64,000 bases of DNA from Enterobacteriaceae bacterium RIT714. GTDB taxonomy: Bacteria > Pseudomonadota > Gammaproteobacteria > Enterobacterales > Enterobacteriaceae. How positions within the stretch are numbered: the first letter of the stretch is position 1; the number at the start of each line of letters is the position of its first letter. The notes under the pieces are model-generated. The model saw nothing but the letters and a program-made list of their open reading frames with translations, was not told the DNA's origin and did no database searches. Of this stretch, positions 1-9,058 are shown one piece after another. The stretch lies in assembly GCA_009668015.1 (NCBI GenBank), contig WJYB01000007.1:124001-188000 (forward strand). Direction: 5' to 3'. The position numbers and the translations under genes were made by a program.

Positions 1-1732
1 TGCGCTTCGCCATCAGCACTTCGTTCACACCGCTGCCTGCGCCGCCCATAATGGCGTTTTCTTCCAGAGTCACCAGCGCATCGTGGCGGCTTGCCATTTC
101 CAGAATCAGCGCTTCGTCGAGCGGTTTCACAAAACGCATATCCACCAGCGTCGCATTCAGTGATTCTGCAACTTTTGCGGCTTCAGGCATCAGCGTGCCG
201 AAGTTGAGAATGGCCAGCTTTTCGCCCTGACGCTTAACGATACCCTTACCAACAGGCAGTTTTGCCAGCGGTTGCAGTTCAACGCCGACGGCGTTACCGC
301 GTGGATAGCGCACAGCGGTGGGACCATCCTGATAGTGATAGCCGGTGTAGAGCATTTGGCGACATTCGTTTTCGTCGCTGGGCGTCATCACCACCATATC
401 CGGGATACAGCGCAGGAACGAGAGATCGAAAGCCCCCTGGTGCGTCTGACCATCGGCCCCGACGATACCCGCGCGGTCAATCGCAAACAGGACCGGCAGC
501 TTCTGGATAGCGACGTCGTGGATCACCTGATCGTAAGCGCGCTGGAGGAAGGTGGAGTAGATCGCCACAACGGGATTGTATCCACCAATCGCCAGCCCTG
601 CAGCAAAGGTCACGGCGTGCTGTTCCGCGATGGCAACGTCAAAATACTGGTCCGGATATTTTCTCGAAAACTCGACCATACCGGAGCCTTCGCGCATCGC
701 GGGTGTCACCGCCATCAGCTTGTTGTCTTTGGCTGCGGTTTCGCACAGCCAGTCGCCAAAGATTTTTGAGTAGCTCGGCATTCCGCCGCTGCTTTTTGGC
801 AGGCAACCGCTGGTAGGATCGAATTTCGGTACGGCGTGGAAGGTAATGGGATCTTTTTCGGCAGGCTCGTAGCCACGCCCTTTCTTGGTCATGATGTGCA
901 GGAACTGCGGGCCTTTCAGGTCACGCATGTTTTTCAGCGTGCTGACCAGACCAAGCACATCGTGGCCATCCACCGGGCCAATGTAGTTAAAGCCCAGCTC
1001 TTCAAATAATGTGCCAGGCACCACCATGCCTTTAATATGTTCTTCCGTGCGCTTCAGCAGTTCTTTGATCGGCGGTACACCGGAGAACACTTTTTTCCCG
1101 CCTTCGCGCAGGGTGGAGTAGAGCTTGCCGGAGAGCAGTTGCGCCAGGTGATTGTTCAGCGCGCCGACGTTCTCGGAGATCGACATTTCGTTATCATTGA
1201 GGATAACCAGCATATCAGGCTTGATATCACCGGCGTGGTTCATCGCCTCAAACGCCATGCCCGCGGTGATTGCCCCGTCGCCAATCACACAAACGGTGCG
1301 GCGCTGTTTATTCTCTTTCTCTGCCGCAACGGCAATCCCGATACCCGCAGAGATGGATGTGGACGAGTGGCCGACGCTCAGGACATCAAATTCGCTCTCA
1401 CCGCGCCACGGGAAGGGGTGCAGCCCGCCTTTCTGGCGAATAGTGCCAATTTTATCGCGACGCCCGGTCAGAATTTTGTGCGGATAAGCCTGGTGCCCGA
1501 CATCCCAGATCAGCTGATCGAACGGGGTGTTATAGACGTAATGCAGCGCCACGGTCAGTTCCACCGTGCCAAGCCCGGAGGCGAAATGTCCGCTGGAACG
1601 GCTGACGCTGTCGAGCAGATAACGACGTAACTCATCGCTCAGCTTCGGCAGGCTCTCTTTCGGCAACAGACGTAACTCCTGGGTGGAGTCAACCAACGCC
1701 AGTGTCGGGTATTTGGCAATATCAAAACTCAT
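1..1732 (-). CDS. dxs: 1-deoxy-D-xylulose-5-phosphate synthase, 3' end cut by window edge
   Basis: Thiamine-diphosphate enzyme that condenses pyruvate and glyceraldehyde-3-phosphate into DXP, the first step of the cytosolic MEP isoprenoid pathway; DXP also feeds thiamine and pyridoxal synthesis. The reading frame is open from an ATG at 1732 ([17 protein letters not shown]) to the window edge. It encodes about 577 of the roughly 620 residues usual in enterobacteria, so about 43 C-terminal residues are missing. The thiamine-binding stretch [19 protein letters not shown] and the HASTSI-type loop ([10 protein letters not shown]) are visible. It lies 24 bases downstream of ispA in the same direction, the usual xseB-ispA-dxs operon. 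Confidence 0.97.
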   Translation of the reverse strand, partial: MSFDIAKYPTLALVDSTQELRLLPKESLPKLSDELRRYLLDSVSRSSGHFASGLGTVELTVALHYVYNTPFDQLIWDVGHQAYPHKILTGRRDKIGTIRQKGGLHPFPWRGESEFDVLSVGHSSTSISAGIGIAVAAEKENKQRRTVCVIGDGAITAGMAFEAMNHAGDIKPDMLVILNDNEMSISENVGALNNHLAQLLSGKLYSTLREGGKKVFSGVPPIKELLKRTEEHIKGMVVPGTLFEELGFNYIGPVDGHDVLGLVSTLKNMRDLKGPQFLHIMTKKGRGYEPAEKDPITFHAVPKFDPTSGCLPKSSGGMPSYSKIFGDWLCETAAKDNKLMAVTPAMREGSGMVEFSRKYPDQYFDVAIAEQHAVTFAAGLAIGGYNPVVAIYSTFLQRAYDQVIHDVAIQKLPVLFAIDRAGIVGADGQTHQGAFDLSFLRCIPDMVVMTPSDENECRQMLYTGYHYQDGPTAVRYPRGNAVGVELQPLAKLPVGKGIVKRQGEKLAILNFGTLMPEAAKVAESLNATLVDMRFVKPLDEALILEMASRHDALVTLEENAIMGGAGSGVNEVLMAKR

Positions 1733-1756
1733 CAAAGGCTCATCGAGATAGTGTGT

Positions 1757-2656
1757 TTATTTATCACGCTGGATTATATAGTCCGCTAGCGCTTCCAGTG
1801 CCGAGGTATCCAGTGACTGCGCGGCCAGCTCATTCAGAGACTGACGGGCATCATCAATCAGATCCCGGGCTTTACGTTGGGCTTGCTCAAGGCCCAGCAG
1901 GGCGGGGTAGGTACTTTTGCCAAGTTGCTGATCCGCACCCTGACGTTTTCCCAATGTTGCAGTATCGCCCACGATATCCAGAATGTCATCCTGAACCTGG
2001 AACGCCAGGCCGATACTTTCGGCGTAACGATCCAGAACTGGCAGGGCTTTACGGCCTTGTTCACCCGCGCTTAGCGCGCCCATACGAACGGCTGCACGAA
2101 TCAGCGCACCGGTTTTATGACGGTGAATGCGCTCCAGCTGTTCCAGATTAACCTGACGGCCTTCCGCCTCAAGATCCAGCGCTTGTCCGCCACACATTCC
2201 CGCGACACCGCTGGCCCGCGCCAGCTCAGAAACCATCGCCAGACGATCGCGATCGGCGACTTCCGCCATGGGCGCATCGCTCAGGATAGAGAATGCCAGC
2301 GTCTGCAGCGCATCGCCCGCCAGAATGGCGTTTGCTTCGCCAAATTTGATATGGCAGGTTGGCTGACCGCGGCGTAAATCGTCGTCGTCCATCGCCGGTA
2401 AATCGTCGTGGATCAGCGAGTAGGCGTGGATACATTCCACGGCCGCCGCGGGGGCGTCCAGCGTGCTATCGCTGACGCCAAACATCTTCCCGGTGGCATA
2501 CACCAGGAACGGGCGCAGGCGCTTTCCACCCAAGAGTGCGCCATAGTGCATGGCTTCAACCAGTGGAGTGTTCTGAAAAGGCTGCGGTTCGATAAAACGC
2601 CGCAGCGCGTCGTTGGCACGATCCACACATTCCTGAAGCTCTTTGGCGAAATCCAT
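1757..2656 (-). CDS. ispA: Farnesyl diphosphate synthase (geranyltranstransferase)
   Basis: Makes C15 farnesyl diphosphate by adding two isopentenyl units to dimethylallyl diphosphate, supplying ubiquinone, undecaprenyl phosphate and heme O side chains. The 299 residues match the E. coli length. Both aspartate-rich, magnesium-binding motifs are present: the first as DDLPAMDDDD (about residues 84-93) and the second as QDDILD (about 223-228). The start ATG at 2656 immediately follows the xseB stop, so the two genes abut with no gap, and dxs follows 24 bases later. Translational coupling within the xseB-ispA-dxs operon is likely. Confidence 0.97.
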   Translation of the reverse strand: MDFAKELQECVDRANDALRRFIEPQPFQNTPLVEAMHYGALLGGKRLRPFLVYATGKMFGVSDSTLDAPAAAVECIHAYSLIHDDLPAMDDDDLRRGQPTCHIKFGEANAILAGDALQTLAFSILSDAPMAEVADRDRLAMVSELARASGVAGMCGGQALDLEAEGRQVNLEQLERIHRHKTGALIRAAVRMGALSAGEQGRKALPVLDRYAESIGLAFQVQDDILDIVGDTATLGKRQGADQQLGKSTYPALLGLEQAQRKARDLIDDARQSLNELAAQSLDTSALEALADYIIQRDK

Positions 2657-2899
2657 TTACTCAGCGTCCGGTGTGAAAGGGGTGGTGGCAGCGTCTTCGC
2701 TGTCGGAGAGCAGGATCTGCACACGCTGTTCCGCCTGCTGCAATTTAACCTGCCCCTGGCGCGCAAGCTGCACACCGCGTTCGAATTCATTGAGCGCGTC
2801 TTCCAGCGGCAAATCGCCACTTTCCAGACGAGTGACAATGTGCTCCAGCTCACTCAGCGCAGTTTCGAAGCTGGCTGGTGCGTCATTTTTCTTCGGCAT
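2657..2899 (-). CDS. xseB: Exonuclease VII small subunit
   Basis: An 80-residue, highly charged helical protein ([19 protein letters not shown] at the start). It is the small subunit that clusters around XseA to form exonuclease VII, a single-strand-specific nuclease acting in mismatch repair and recombination. Length and the ALSELEHIV...[12 protein letters not shown] pattern are those of the family. It is the first gene of the xseB-ispA-dxs operon and is divergent from thiI across a 193-base gap holding both promoters. Confidence 0.96.
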   Translation of the reverse strand: MPKKNDAPASFETALSELEHIVTRLESGDLPLEDALNEFERGVQLARQGQVKLQQAEQRVQILLSDSEDAATTPFTPDAE

Positions 2900-3092
2900 A
2901 GTGAATATTGACTCTCATATTTTCAGCCCCGTCATGGTAGCGGACTCGGGCGGATAAGCAAATAACGCGCAATGTGCACAGGAGCACCGCTATAGTGGTA
3001 TACTTCCGCGCCTGGATGCAGCCGCGGGTGTGGGCTGCTGTACTCTTTTCCATCACAAGCCTTTACCAGCTTGCCAACGAAACATTGCCGCC

Positions 3093-4541
3093 ATGAAGTT
3101 TATCATTAAATTGTTCCCGGAAATCACCATCAAAAGCCAATCTGTGCGTTTGCGCTTTATTAAAATTCTGACCGGAAACATTCGTAACGTTCTTAAGCAT
3201 TACGACGAAACGCTTGCCGTTGTTCGTCACTGGGATCACGTTGAAGTGCGCGCGAAAGACGAAAACAAGCGTCTGGATATCCGTGATGCCCTGACCCGTA
3301 TTCCCGGGATCCACCACATTCTGGAAGTTGAAGATGTTCCTTTCACTTCCCTGCACGATATCTTCGAGAAAGCGCTGGTACAGTATCGCGATCAGATCGA
3401 AGGCAAATCATTCTGTGTGCGCGTAAAGCGTCGCGGTAAGCATGAATTCAGCTCGATTGAAGCAGAACGCTACGTGGGTGGCGGGCTGAATCAGCACGTT
3501 GAGACGGCGCGCGTGAAGCTGACCAACCCGGACGTGACCGTTAATCTGGAAATTGAAAACGATCGTCTGCTGCTGGTCAAAGGCCGCTATGAAGGCATCG
3601 GCGGTTATCCGATCGGGACGCAGGAAGATGTGCTGTCGCTGATCTCCGGCGGTTTCGATTCTGGTGTGTCCAGCTATATGCTGATGCGCCGCGGCTGCCG
3701 CGTACATTACTGCTTCTTTAATCTGGGCGGTGCGGCGCACGAAATCGGCGTTCGCCAGGTGGCGCATTATCTGTGGAATCGCTTCGGCAGCTCACACCGC
3801 GTGCGTTTTGTGGCGATCAACTTTGAGCCAGTGGTCGGCGAAATCCTCGAAAAAGTGGACGACGGCCAGATGGGCGTGGTGCTGAAACGCATGATGATGC
3901 GCGCTGCTTCCAAAGTAGCTGAACGCTACGGCGTGCAGGCGCTGGTGACCGGTGAAGCGCTGGGCCAGGTTTCCAGCCAGACGCTGACCAACCTGCGTCT
4001 TATTGACAACGTGACCGACACGCTGATCCTGCGTCCGCTGATTTCTCACGATAAAGAGCACATCATCGATCTGGCGCGTAAAATCGGTACGGAAGATTTT
4101 GCCCGGACCATGCCGGAATATTGCGGCGTGATCTCGAAAAGCCCAACCGTGAAAGCGGTGAAGGCGAAGATCGAAGCGGAAGAACAAAACTTCGATTTCG
4201 ATATTCTGGAAAAAGTGGTCGCGGAAGCGTCGAACGTGGATATCCGTGAAATCGCTCAGCAAACCGATCAGGAAGTGGTTGAAGTTGAAACGGTCACCGG
4301 TTTTGGCGCTAACGACGTCATTCTGGATATTCGTTCTGGCGATGAACAGGATGACAAACCGCTGAAGGTTGAGGGCGTGGAGGTGGTTTCTCTGCCGTTC
4401 TACAAGCTGAGCACCCAATTTGGCGACCTGGATCAGAGCAAAACCTGGCTGCTGTGGTGTGAGCGCGGGGTGATGAGTCGCCTGCAGGCGCTCTATCTGC
4501 GCGAACAGGGCTTTACCAACGTGAAGGTTTATCGCCCGTAA
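3093..4541 (+). CDS. thiI: tRNA 4-thiouridine synthase / thiamine thiazole sulfurtransferase
   Basis: ATP-dependent sulfurtransferase that puts 4-thiouridine at position 8 of tRNAs and passes sulfur to ThiS for thiazole synthesis. The ATG at 3093 ([19 protein letters not shown]) gives 482 residues, the E. coli length; an upstream in-frame ATG at 3030 would add 21 unconserved residues and was not used. Domains in order are a ferredoxin-like and THUMP region (about 1-165), a PP-loop ATP pyrophosphatase (SGGFDSGVS, about 183-191), and a C-terminal rhodanese domain. The rhodanese active-site cysteine sits in [11 protein letters not shown] near residue 456. A strong terminator follows. Confidence 0.97.
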   Translation: MKFIIKLFPEITIKSQSVRLRFIKILTGNIRNVLKHYDETLAVVRHWDHVEVRAKDENKRLDIRDALTRIPGIHHILEVEDVPFTSLHDIFEKALVQYRDQIEGKSFCVRVKRRGKHEFSSIEAERYVGGGLNQHVETARVKLTNPDVTVNLEIENDRLLLVKGRYEGIGGYPIGTQEDVLSLISGGFDSGVSSYMLMRRGCRVHYCFFNLGGAAHEIGVRQVAHYLWNRFGSSHRVRFVAINFEPVVGEILEKVDDGQMGVVLKRMMMRAASKVAERYGVQALVTGEALGQVSSQTLTNLRLIDNVTDTLILRPLISHDKEHIIDLARKIGTEDFARTMPEYCGVISKSPTVKAVKAKIEAEEQNFDFDILEKVVAEASNVDIREIAQQTDQEVVEVETVTGFGANDVILDIRSGDEQDDKPLKVEGVEVVSLPFYKLSTQFGDLDQSKTWLLWCERGVMSRLQALYLREQGFTNVKVYRP

Positions 4542-4572
4542 GACAGGTCCAACGGCGCGCTGCGCAAATCAG

Positions 4573-4608
4573 GCCGGGTAGGGCGAAGTCGCCACCCGGC
4601 TTTTTTTT
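4573..4608 (+). terminator. Rho-independent terminator of thiI
   Basis: A nearly perfect GC-rich palindrome (GCCGGGT...ACCCGGC, 4573-4600) is followed by eight T residues. The stem resembles the REP-type palindromes common after enterobacterial genes, so it may be a REP element doing terminator duty. Confidence 0.85.
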
Positions 4609-4667
4609 ATCTGCAAATCAGTGAGTAATGGTAAAGTAACGATCCGTCAGGAAGCCGCGAGGGTAGC

Positions 4668-5393
4668 ATGCATAAATACCTGGAAATCAAAGAGAAGATA
4701 AAAAAGGATATTCTCGAGCAGAAATATAAAATTGGTGAAAGCATTCCGTCCGAGCGCGATCTTGCCAGCGTGTATCACGTGACGCGGGTGACGGTGCAAA
4801 AGGCGATGGCGAATCTGGTTCAGGAAGGGTACATCGAGCGCATTCATGGTAAGGGCATGTTTGTGCTGAAAAATACCGCCAGCAATATTTATATTCTCAA
4901 TAATGAAAAGAGCGACAGCATTCTGGGTTTTTCTCGCGAATTCCAGGGACGGGTGAATGTCACCAGCCGCTTAATCACCTTCACGACTATTCAGGCCGAT
5001 CCCTCGCTGGCGCAACACCTTGAGATTAAGTCCGGCGACGACGTCTGGTTTATCCGCCGTGTGCGTCTTCTGGATGGTCAACCCGTTCTGGTCGAAGATA
5101 CCAATATTCCGGTGAAAACGATCGCGGCGATTCCCCAGTCCGTACTGGAAAAGGGATCGTTGTATGGCTATATCGAAGAGTACACCGGAAAAAAAATTAG
5201 CGATGCGGATTCGTTAATCGAAGCGGCACTTTTCGACCGCGAACTGGCCGCGCTGCTGGAGATTACACACGGGCAGGCGATGCTGAAAATTACGGAAGTC
5301 ACCCGCCTGAGCGATAAAAAAGCCTTTAACTATTCGATTAGCTACAACCGTGCGGATCTGTTCCGGGTTAAGAATCTACGTATTGAAAGATGA
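4668..5393 (+). CDS. GntR/HutC-family transcriptional regulator of the glucosaminide PTS locus
   Basis: A 241-residue regulator. The N-terminal winged helix of GntR type (about 1-70; PSERDLASVYHVTRVTVQKAM is the recognition region) is followed by a UTRA ligand-binding domain (about 90-235). In this subfamily (NagR, DasR, FrlR, TreR) the ligand is usually a sugar phosphate. The ATG at 4668 is preceded by GAGGG. It converges on the deaminase/GH4/EIIC operon transcribed the other way, and a palindrome of the HutC operator type lies before that operon (8819-8842). I infer it controls that operon, probably as a repressor released by a phosphorylated amino sugar. It is absent from this position in E. 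coli, so it is part of an accessory insert. Confidence 0.85.
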   Translation: MHKYLEIKEKIKKDILEQKYKIGESIPSERDLASVYHVTRVTVQKAMANLVQEGYIERIHGKGMFVLKNTASNIYILNNEKSDSILGFSREFQGRVNVTSRLITFTTIQADPSLAQHLEIKSGDDVWFIRRVRLLDGQPVLVEDTNIPVKTIAAIPQSVLEKGSLYGYIEEYTGKKISDADSLIEAALFDRELAALLEITHGQAMLKITEVTRLSDKKAFNYSISYNRADLFRVKNLRIER

Positions 5394-5420
5394 CAGGCGC
5401 GAGCGCGCCTGTCGGAGCGG

Positions 5421-6143
5421 TTAAAGCTGAGCCGCAGCGGCTTTATCTACCAGCATTTGCACCTGCGGATGGGCTTTTAGCAGGGTCGCCGGGATATTCG
5501 CGTCAATATCTGAGCGCAGGATTTGCGCCACCACAGGAGCCTTTTTCTCCCCGCTTGCCATCACTACCACTGATTTCGCTGCCAGAATCGTTTTCATCCC
5601 CAGGGAAATCCCCTGTTTCACGTCGCGCGCCTCACCAAAGTATTTCACAGAAACAGAGCGGGTGACGTCATCCAGATCGACTACGTGACACTCCGTATCC
5701 CTCGCCGCGCCTGGCTCGTTAAAGCCGATATGACCATTCATGCCGATGCCCAGCACGATAATATCAATGCTCCCGTGGCCCGCGATAAAACGATCGACCC
5801 GGCGGCACTCCTGCGCCGGATCGGCCGTTAAGCCGTCAAAGAAGCAGATTTGTTCACCCCGCAACGTCAGGCGGCTGAAGAAATGCCCCCAGACCATCTC
5901 ACGACAGCTGCCCTTATCAGCTTTGCCCAGCCCCAGCCACTCGTCCAGACCGACAAACGCCGCGCGGGAAAAATCCACTTTCCCTTCTTCGCTGGCGCGA
6001 ACCAGAACATCAAACACTCCCAGCGGCGTATCGCCCCCGGCAATGCAGATCAGGGCATCCGGTTTGCGCGTAACGGCGTTGATCACACGCTGGGCCACAG
6101 TGACGCTGAGCGCCCGATAATCTTCAACAATTTCAACGTTCAT
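5421..6143 (-). CDS. Glucosamine-6-phosphate deaminase homologue (NagB family)
   Basis: Predicted to convert glucosamine-6-phosphate to fructose-6-phosphate and ammonia. At 240 residues it is the short, Bacillus-like form rather than the 266-residue E. coli NagB. Catalytic elements are visible: GLDEW (general base Asp67) and GMNGHIGFNEPG, with the ring-opening His138 and Glu143. The position of NagB Asp141 is Asn here, as I recall for the short clade. It is the last gene of a three-gene operon, 9 bases after the GH4 gene. A second deaminase inside a beta-glycoside PTS operon suggests the glycosidase releases glucosamine-6-phosphate. A 6-phosphogluconolactonase is the other member of this fold, but the motifs favour deaminase. 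Confidence 0.85.
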   Translation of the reverse strand: MNVEIVEDYRALSVTVAQRVINAVTRKPDALICIAGGDTPLGVFDVLVRASEEGKVDFSRAAFVGLDEWLGLGKADKGSCREMVWGHFFSRLTLRGEQICFFDGLTADPAQECRRVDRFIAGHGSIDIIVLGIGMNGHIGFNEPGAARDTECHVVDLDDVTRSVSVKYFGEARDVKQGISLGMKTILAAKSVVVMASGEKKAPVVAQILRSDIDANIPATLLKAHPQVQMLVDKAAAAQL

Positions 6144-6152
6144 CGCAGTTCC

Positions 6153-7466
6153 TTAGCGTTTTGTATATTGCGGTAAATAGGCGTGGTTGACTTCCAGATA
6201 CTCATCAAGGATCTGCTCGGCAATGGCGGCGGAGGGCACAATGGGGTTGATGCTCAACGCCAGCAGGGCGGTGGCATAGTCTCCGGTGACGGCGGCCTCG
6301 ACGGTCAGTTCTTCGTAGGCTTTGACGCTCTGGATCAACCCGCGAATTTTCACCGGCAGTCGGCCGTAGGCCAGCGGATGAGCGCCGTTTTTATCAATGA
6401 CGGCATTGGTTTCCAGGGTGACGTGATCCGGCAGATCTGGCGTTGCGCCATTGTTGACCGTGTTGACCACGTGCACTTCTTTTTTATCGTTGAAAATCGA
6501 GCTGATGATGGAGCAAGCCGTGTCGGAGTACCACGCGCCGCCGCGCTGCTCCAGCTCTTTCGGCTTGTGGTTCAGATTCGGATCCTGATAAAGCTCAAAC
6601 AGTTTGCGCTCGATTTCACGCGTTTGCTCGCCGCGCGTGCCTTTATTCGCCGAATCGCGGATAGCCGTTTCCGTCATTTCGCGGGTCAGGAAGTAATACT
6701 TCAGATAGGAGATCGGATACATGTGCAGCGCGCGGGCGAAGCGCGCGGTAAAGCCGATATCCGGGATATTTTTCAGCGAGTTGTTGGCGCTGCCGACAGC
6801 CAGTTTTTCAATAAAATCATCGGTGCAATCGTCACCCTTTACGCAAATTTTATCGGCAAAGATCAGATGGTTGAGGCCGATGATACGCGCGTAAATATCC
6901 GCTTTGCTGACGTCGTAGGCTTTGGCGATGTCCATCATCATGCTGTTCGCGCCGCTGCAAATTCCGATGGTTTTAATCGCGGAGTGGCGAGTGATGGCTT
7001 CGGTCACGATACCCGCCGGGTTAGTGAAGTTGATCAGCCAAGCGTTCGGACACCATTTTTCCATCGCTTTGCAGATATCCAGCAGTACGGGAATGGTGCG
7101 CTGCGCTTTCATAAAACCGCCTGGCCCAGTGGTTTCCTGACCCAGCACGCCGTATTTCAGCGGGATTTTCTCATCGTTAATGCGCGCATCCAGGAAGCCG
7201 ACGCGCAGCTGGGTGGTCACAAAATCGGCATCTTTCAGCGCCGCTTCGCGGTCCAGCGTGAGGTGAATATTCATCGGAATACCCGCTTGTGCCACCATGC
7301 GCTGGGCGAGCTTGCCGACAATTTCCAGCTTCTCTCTCCCTTCTTCAATATCCAGCAGGTAAAAATCGGTGACCGGGAGTTCGTCGTAGCGTTTGATAAA
7401 TCCATCGATCAATTCCGGCGTATAGCTTGAGCCACCACCAATCGTGACAATTTTGAGCTTTTTCAT
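6153..7466 (-). CDS. GH4-family 6-phospho-beta-glycosidase
   Basis: A 437-residue GH4 enzyme. These are NAD- and metal-dependent glycosidases that cleave phosphorylated disaccharides by oxidation and elimination at C3/C2. The N-terminal Rossmann motif is VTIGGGSSYTPEL (about 7-19), followed by TTQLRVG, LGQETTGPGG and INFTNPAG. The metal ligands appear as Cys170 and His200 (GLNHLIF). The usual CN(V/I)P(I/V)G motif after the cysteine is replaced by CSGANS, so the substrate-contacting Asn is Ser. The nearest known relative by motif is ChbF/CelF of the chitobiose operon. It lies 12 bases after the EIIC gene and 9 before the deaminase gene. The likely substrate is a 6-phosphorylated beta-disaccharide carrying glucosamine. 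Confidence 0.88.
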   Translation of the reverse strand: MKKLKIVTIGGGSSYTPELIDGFIKRYDELPVTDFYLLDIEEGREKLEIVGKLAQRMVAQAGIPMNIHLTLDREAALKDADFVTTQLRVGFLDARINDEKIPLKYGVLGQETTGPGGFMKAQRTIPVLLDICKAMEKWCPNAWLINFTNPAGIVTEAITRHSAIKTIGICSGANSMMMDIAKAYDVSKADIYARIIGLNHLIFADKICVKGDDCTDDFIEKLAVGSANNSLKNIPDIGFTARFARALHMYPISYLKYYFLTREMTETAIRDSANKGTRGEQTREIERKLFELYQDPNLNHKPKELEQRGGAWYSDTACSIISSIFNDKKEVHVVNTVNNGATPDLPDHVTLETNAVIDKNGAHPLAYGRLPVKIRGLIQSVKAYEELTVEAAVTGDYATALLALSINPIVPSAAIAEQILDEYLEVNHAYLPQYTKR

Positions 7467-7478
7467 CGTGAATCCTTT

Positions 7479-8747
7479 TTACAAGATGGGATCGGGGAGT
7501 TTTTCTGCTTCACGGCGGGAGTGTTCTTCCGCCGCTTCTGTTTCTAGCTGTTTGCGTTCTGCGAGTTTAAAAAACGGCAGCCAGACGAGGACTGAAATGA
7601 CAATCGTGCAGGCCGACCAAATCACGGCAGGAATATTGCCTCCGGTGACAAACCAGGCGGCCAAAATCGGCGGCATGGTCCAGGGAATTTGCAGTACCGG
7701 GCGACCAATAATGTCGAAATACATCAGCGCATAGGTCGAAATACAGAGAATCATCGGGGTGAGGGTGAAGGGGATCATCAGTAACGGGTTAAAGACAATC
7801 GGGCAGCCAAATATCACCGGCTCATTGATGCAAAATACCGCAGAGGGCAAAGAGAGTTTGCCGACCGATTTATACAGCTTGCTACGTGAGCGCATCATCG
7901 CCATCACTAACCCCAGCGTCGCGCCTGTGCCGCCGAGACACATAAAGACGATATAAAATCCGTCGGCGGTAATGTGCGGAATAGGCTGGTGGTGCAAATA
8001 GGCCTGGGTATTTTCGGCGATATATTTCAGGAAGATGGGCGCGGTGATGCCGGAGAGCACGTTGTCGCCGTGAATACCGCAACACCACAGCAGCGAGATT
8101 AAGAAGATTAACACCAGCATGCCGGGGAGCGATCCTAAGCCGGTGACCAGCGGGCTGAGAATCAGCGTAAAGAAGTGATTAATATCGAAGTTAAGAATGA
8201 CCCGGACGAACCAGATAAGCGTGATCGCCACCGCCGCCGGGATCAGGCTTGCAAAAGACTGCGCGACGGCAGGGGGAACGCCATCGGGCAGTTTAATCAC
8301 CACATTATGATGAATAAAGAAACGGACAATTTGCACCGTCAGAATCGACAGGATAATGGCGGAGAAAAGCCCGGCGGCGCCCAGATTATCGACATTGAGC
8401 TGGTACTTATCGTTAAGCTGGGCCAGTAAAAAGACCACCATCGTGACCATGGCGCAGGTTAAGGCGTTGAGACTGTACTCTTTCGCCAGGTTGTAGCTGA
8501 TACCGATGGCCGAAATCAGCCCGATAGCGCCGAAGGTCACGGCAACCGGCGCGCTGAGCTTCTCGGCATAGGGGCCAAGCCAGTCGGTCCAGCCCGGAAT
8601 CGGTAAATTTGCGAGGATCAGAAACAGACTGCCGGTAATGGTAAAGGGGAGCGTCAGGGCGATGCCGTTACGCACCGCCACCAGGATTTTATTTTCACCG
8701 ACGCGAATCAGGACAGGAATGACTCTGTTCTCAAGAAATGTAATCAC
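7479..8747 (-). CDS. PTS EIIC component, lactose/cellobiose family
   Basis: A 422-residue inner-membrane protein with about ten hydrophobic segments and the family features LPFTITGSLFLILANLP near the N-terminus and CCGIHGDNVLSGI and FCINEPVIFGCPIVFNP in the C-terminal half. EIIC forms the sugar channel, and the sugar is phosphorylated by a partner EIIB. No EIIA or EIIB gene is next to it, so it must borrow these, for example from a chb or cel operon elsewhere. It is the first gene of the EIIC-GH4-deaminase operon, with a HutC-type palindrome about 72 bases upstream. The C-terminus has a charged, Glu-rich tail. Confidence 0.9.
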   Translation of the reverse strand: MITFLENRVIPVLIRVGENKILVAVRNGIALTLPFTITGSLFLILANLPIPGWTDWLGPYAEKLSAPVAVTFGAIGLISAIGISYNLAKEYSLNALTCAMVTMVVFLLAQLNDKYQLNVDNLGAAGLFSAIILSILTVQIVRFFIHHNVVIKLPDGVPPAVAQSFASLIPAAVAITLIWFVRVILNFDINHFFTLILSPLVTGLGSLPGMLVLIFLISLLWCCGIHGDNVLSGITAPIFLKYIAENTQAYLHHQPIPHITADGFYIVFMCLGGTGATLGLVMAMMRSRSKLYKSVGKLSLPSAVFCINEPVIFGCPIVFNPLLMIPFTLTPMILCISTYALMYFDIIGRPVLQIPWTMPPILAAWFVTGGNIPAVIWSACTIVISVLVWLPFFKLAERKQLETEAAEEHSRREAEKLPDPIL

Positions 8748-8818
8748 ATTGCTTACTCCAGAAGAGATTTCTGTTCTTCGCCATTATTCGTTTCCAGAGC
8801 GCTTTAGTGGGCGAAGTG

Positions 8819-8842
8819 TTTAACTGGTATATGCCAGTTAAA
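8819..8842. promoter_or_regulatory. Candidate operator for the GntR/HutC regulator
   Basis: A perfect 9-base inverted repeat, TTTAACTGG, six bases, CCAGTTAAA, is centred about 83 bases before the EIIC start codon. The core ACTGGTATATGCCAGT fits the HutC-subfamily pattern (ACTGG-N6-CCAGT type sites of NagR and DasR). Its place before the operon and the linked UTRA-domain regulator make it the probable binding site. Confidence 0.7.
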
Positions 8843-9010
8843 GTGAGTTTTTCACGGAAGCCTGCGGCTGTCAAACCGGGGGGAATGGATGAGGGGAATT
8901 CGTATCTCTATGAAAATGCGCAGATTTAATCCGTGCAAAAGGGCGCGATGATAATCAGTGTCAGAAAGAAAGATACGAAGTGTGATTGCCGCCGCAATTA
9001 TCGGCAGAGA

Positions 9011-9036
9011 AAATAAAGGCCGGCGCGGGGCCAGCC
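9011..9036 (-). terminator. Probable terminator of panE-yajL
   Basis: Read on the minus strand, a GC-rich hairpin (GGCTGG...CCGGCC) is followed by TTTATTTT, 23 bases past the yajL stop. The rest of 8748-9058 holds the promoter side of the PTS operon and no gene. Confidence 0.6.
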
Positions 9037-9058
9037 TGAGGGGAAAATCAGCGCGAGT

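Noticed and set aside
6183..7430. Open frame of 415 codons on the plus strand opposite the GH4 gene
   Set aside because: It mirrors the GH4 coding strand, has no family features and is a product of codon bias in the real gene.
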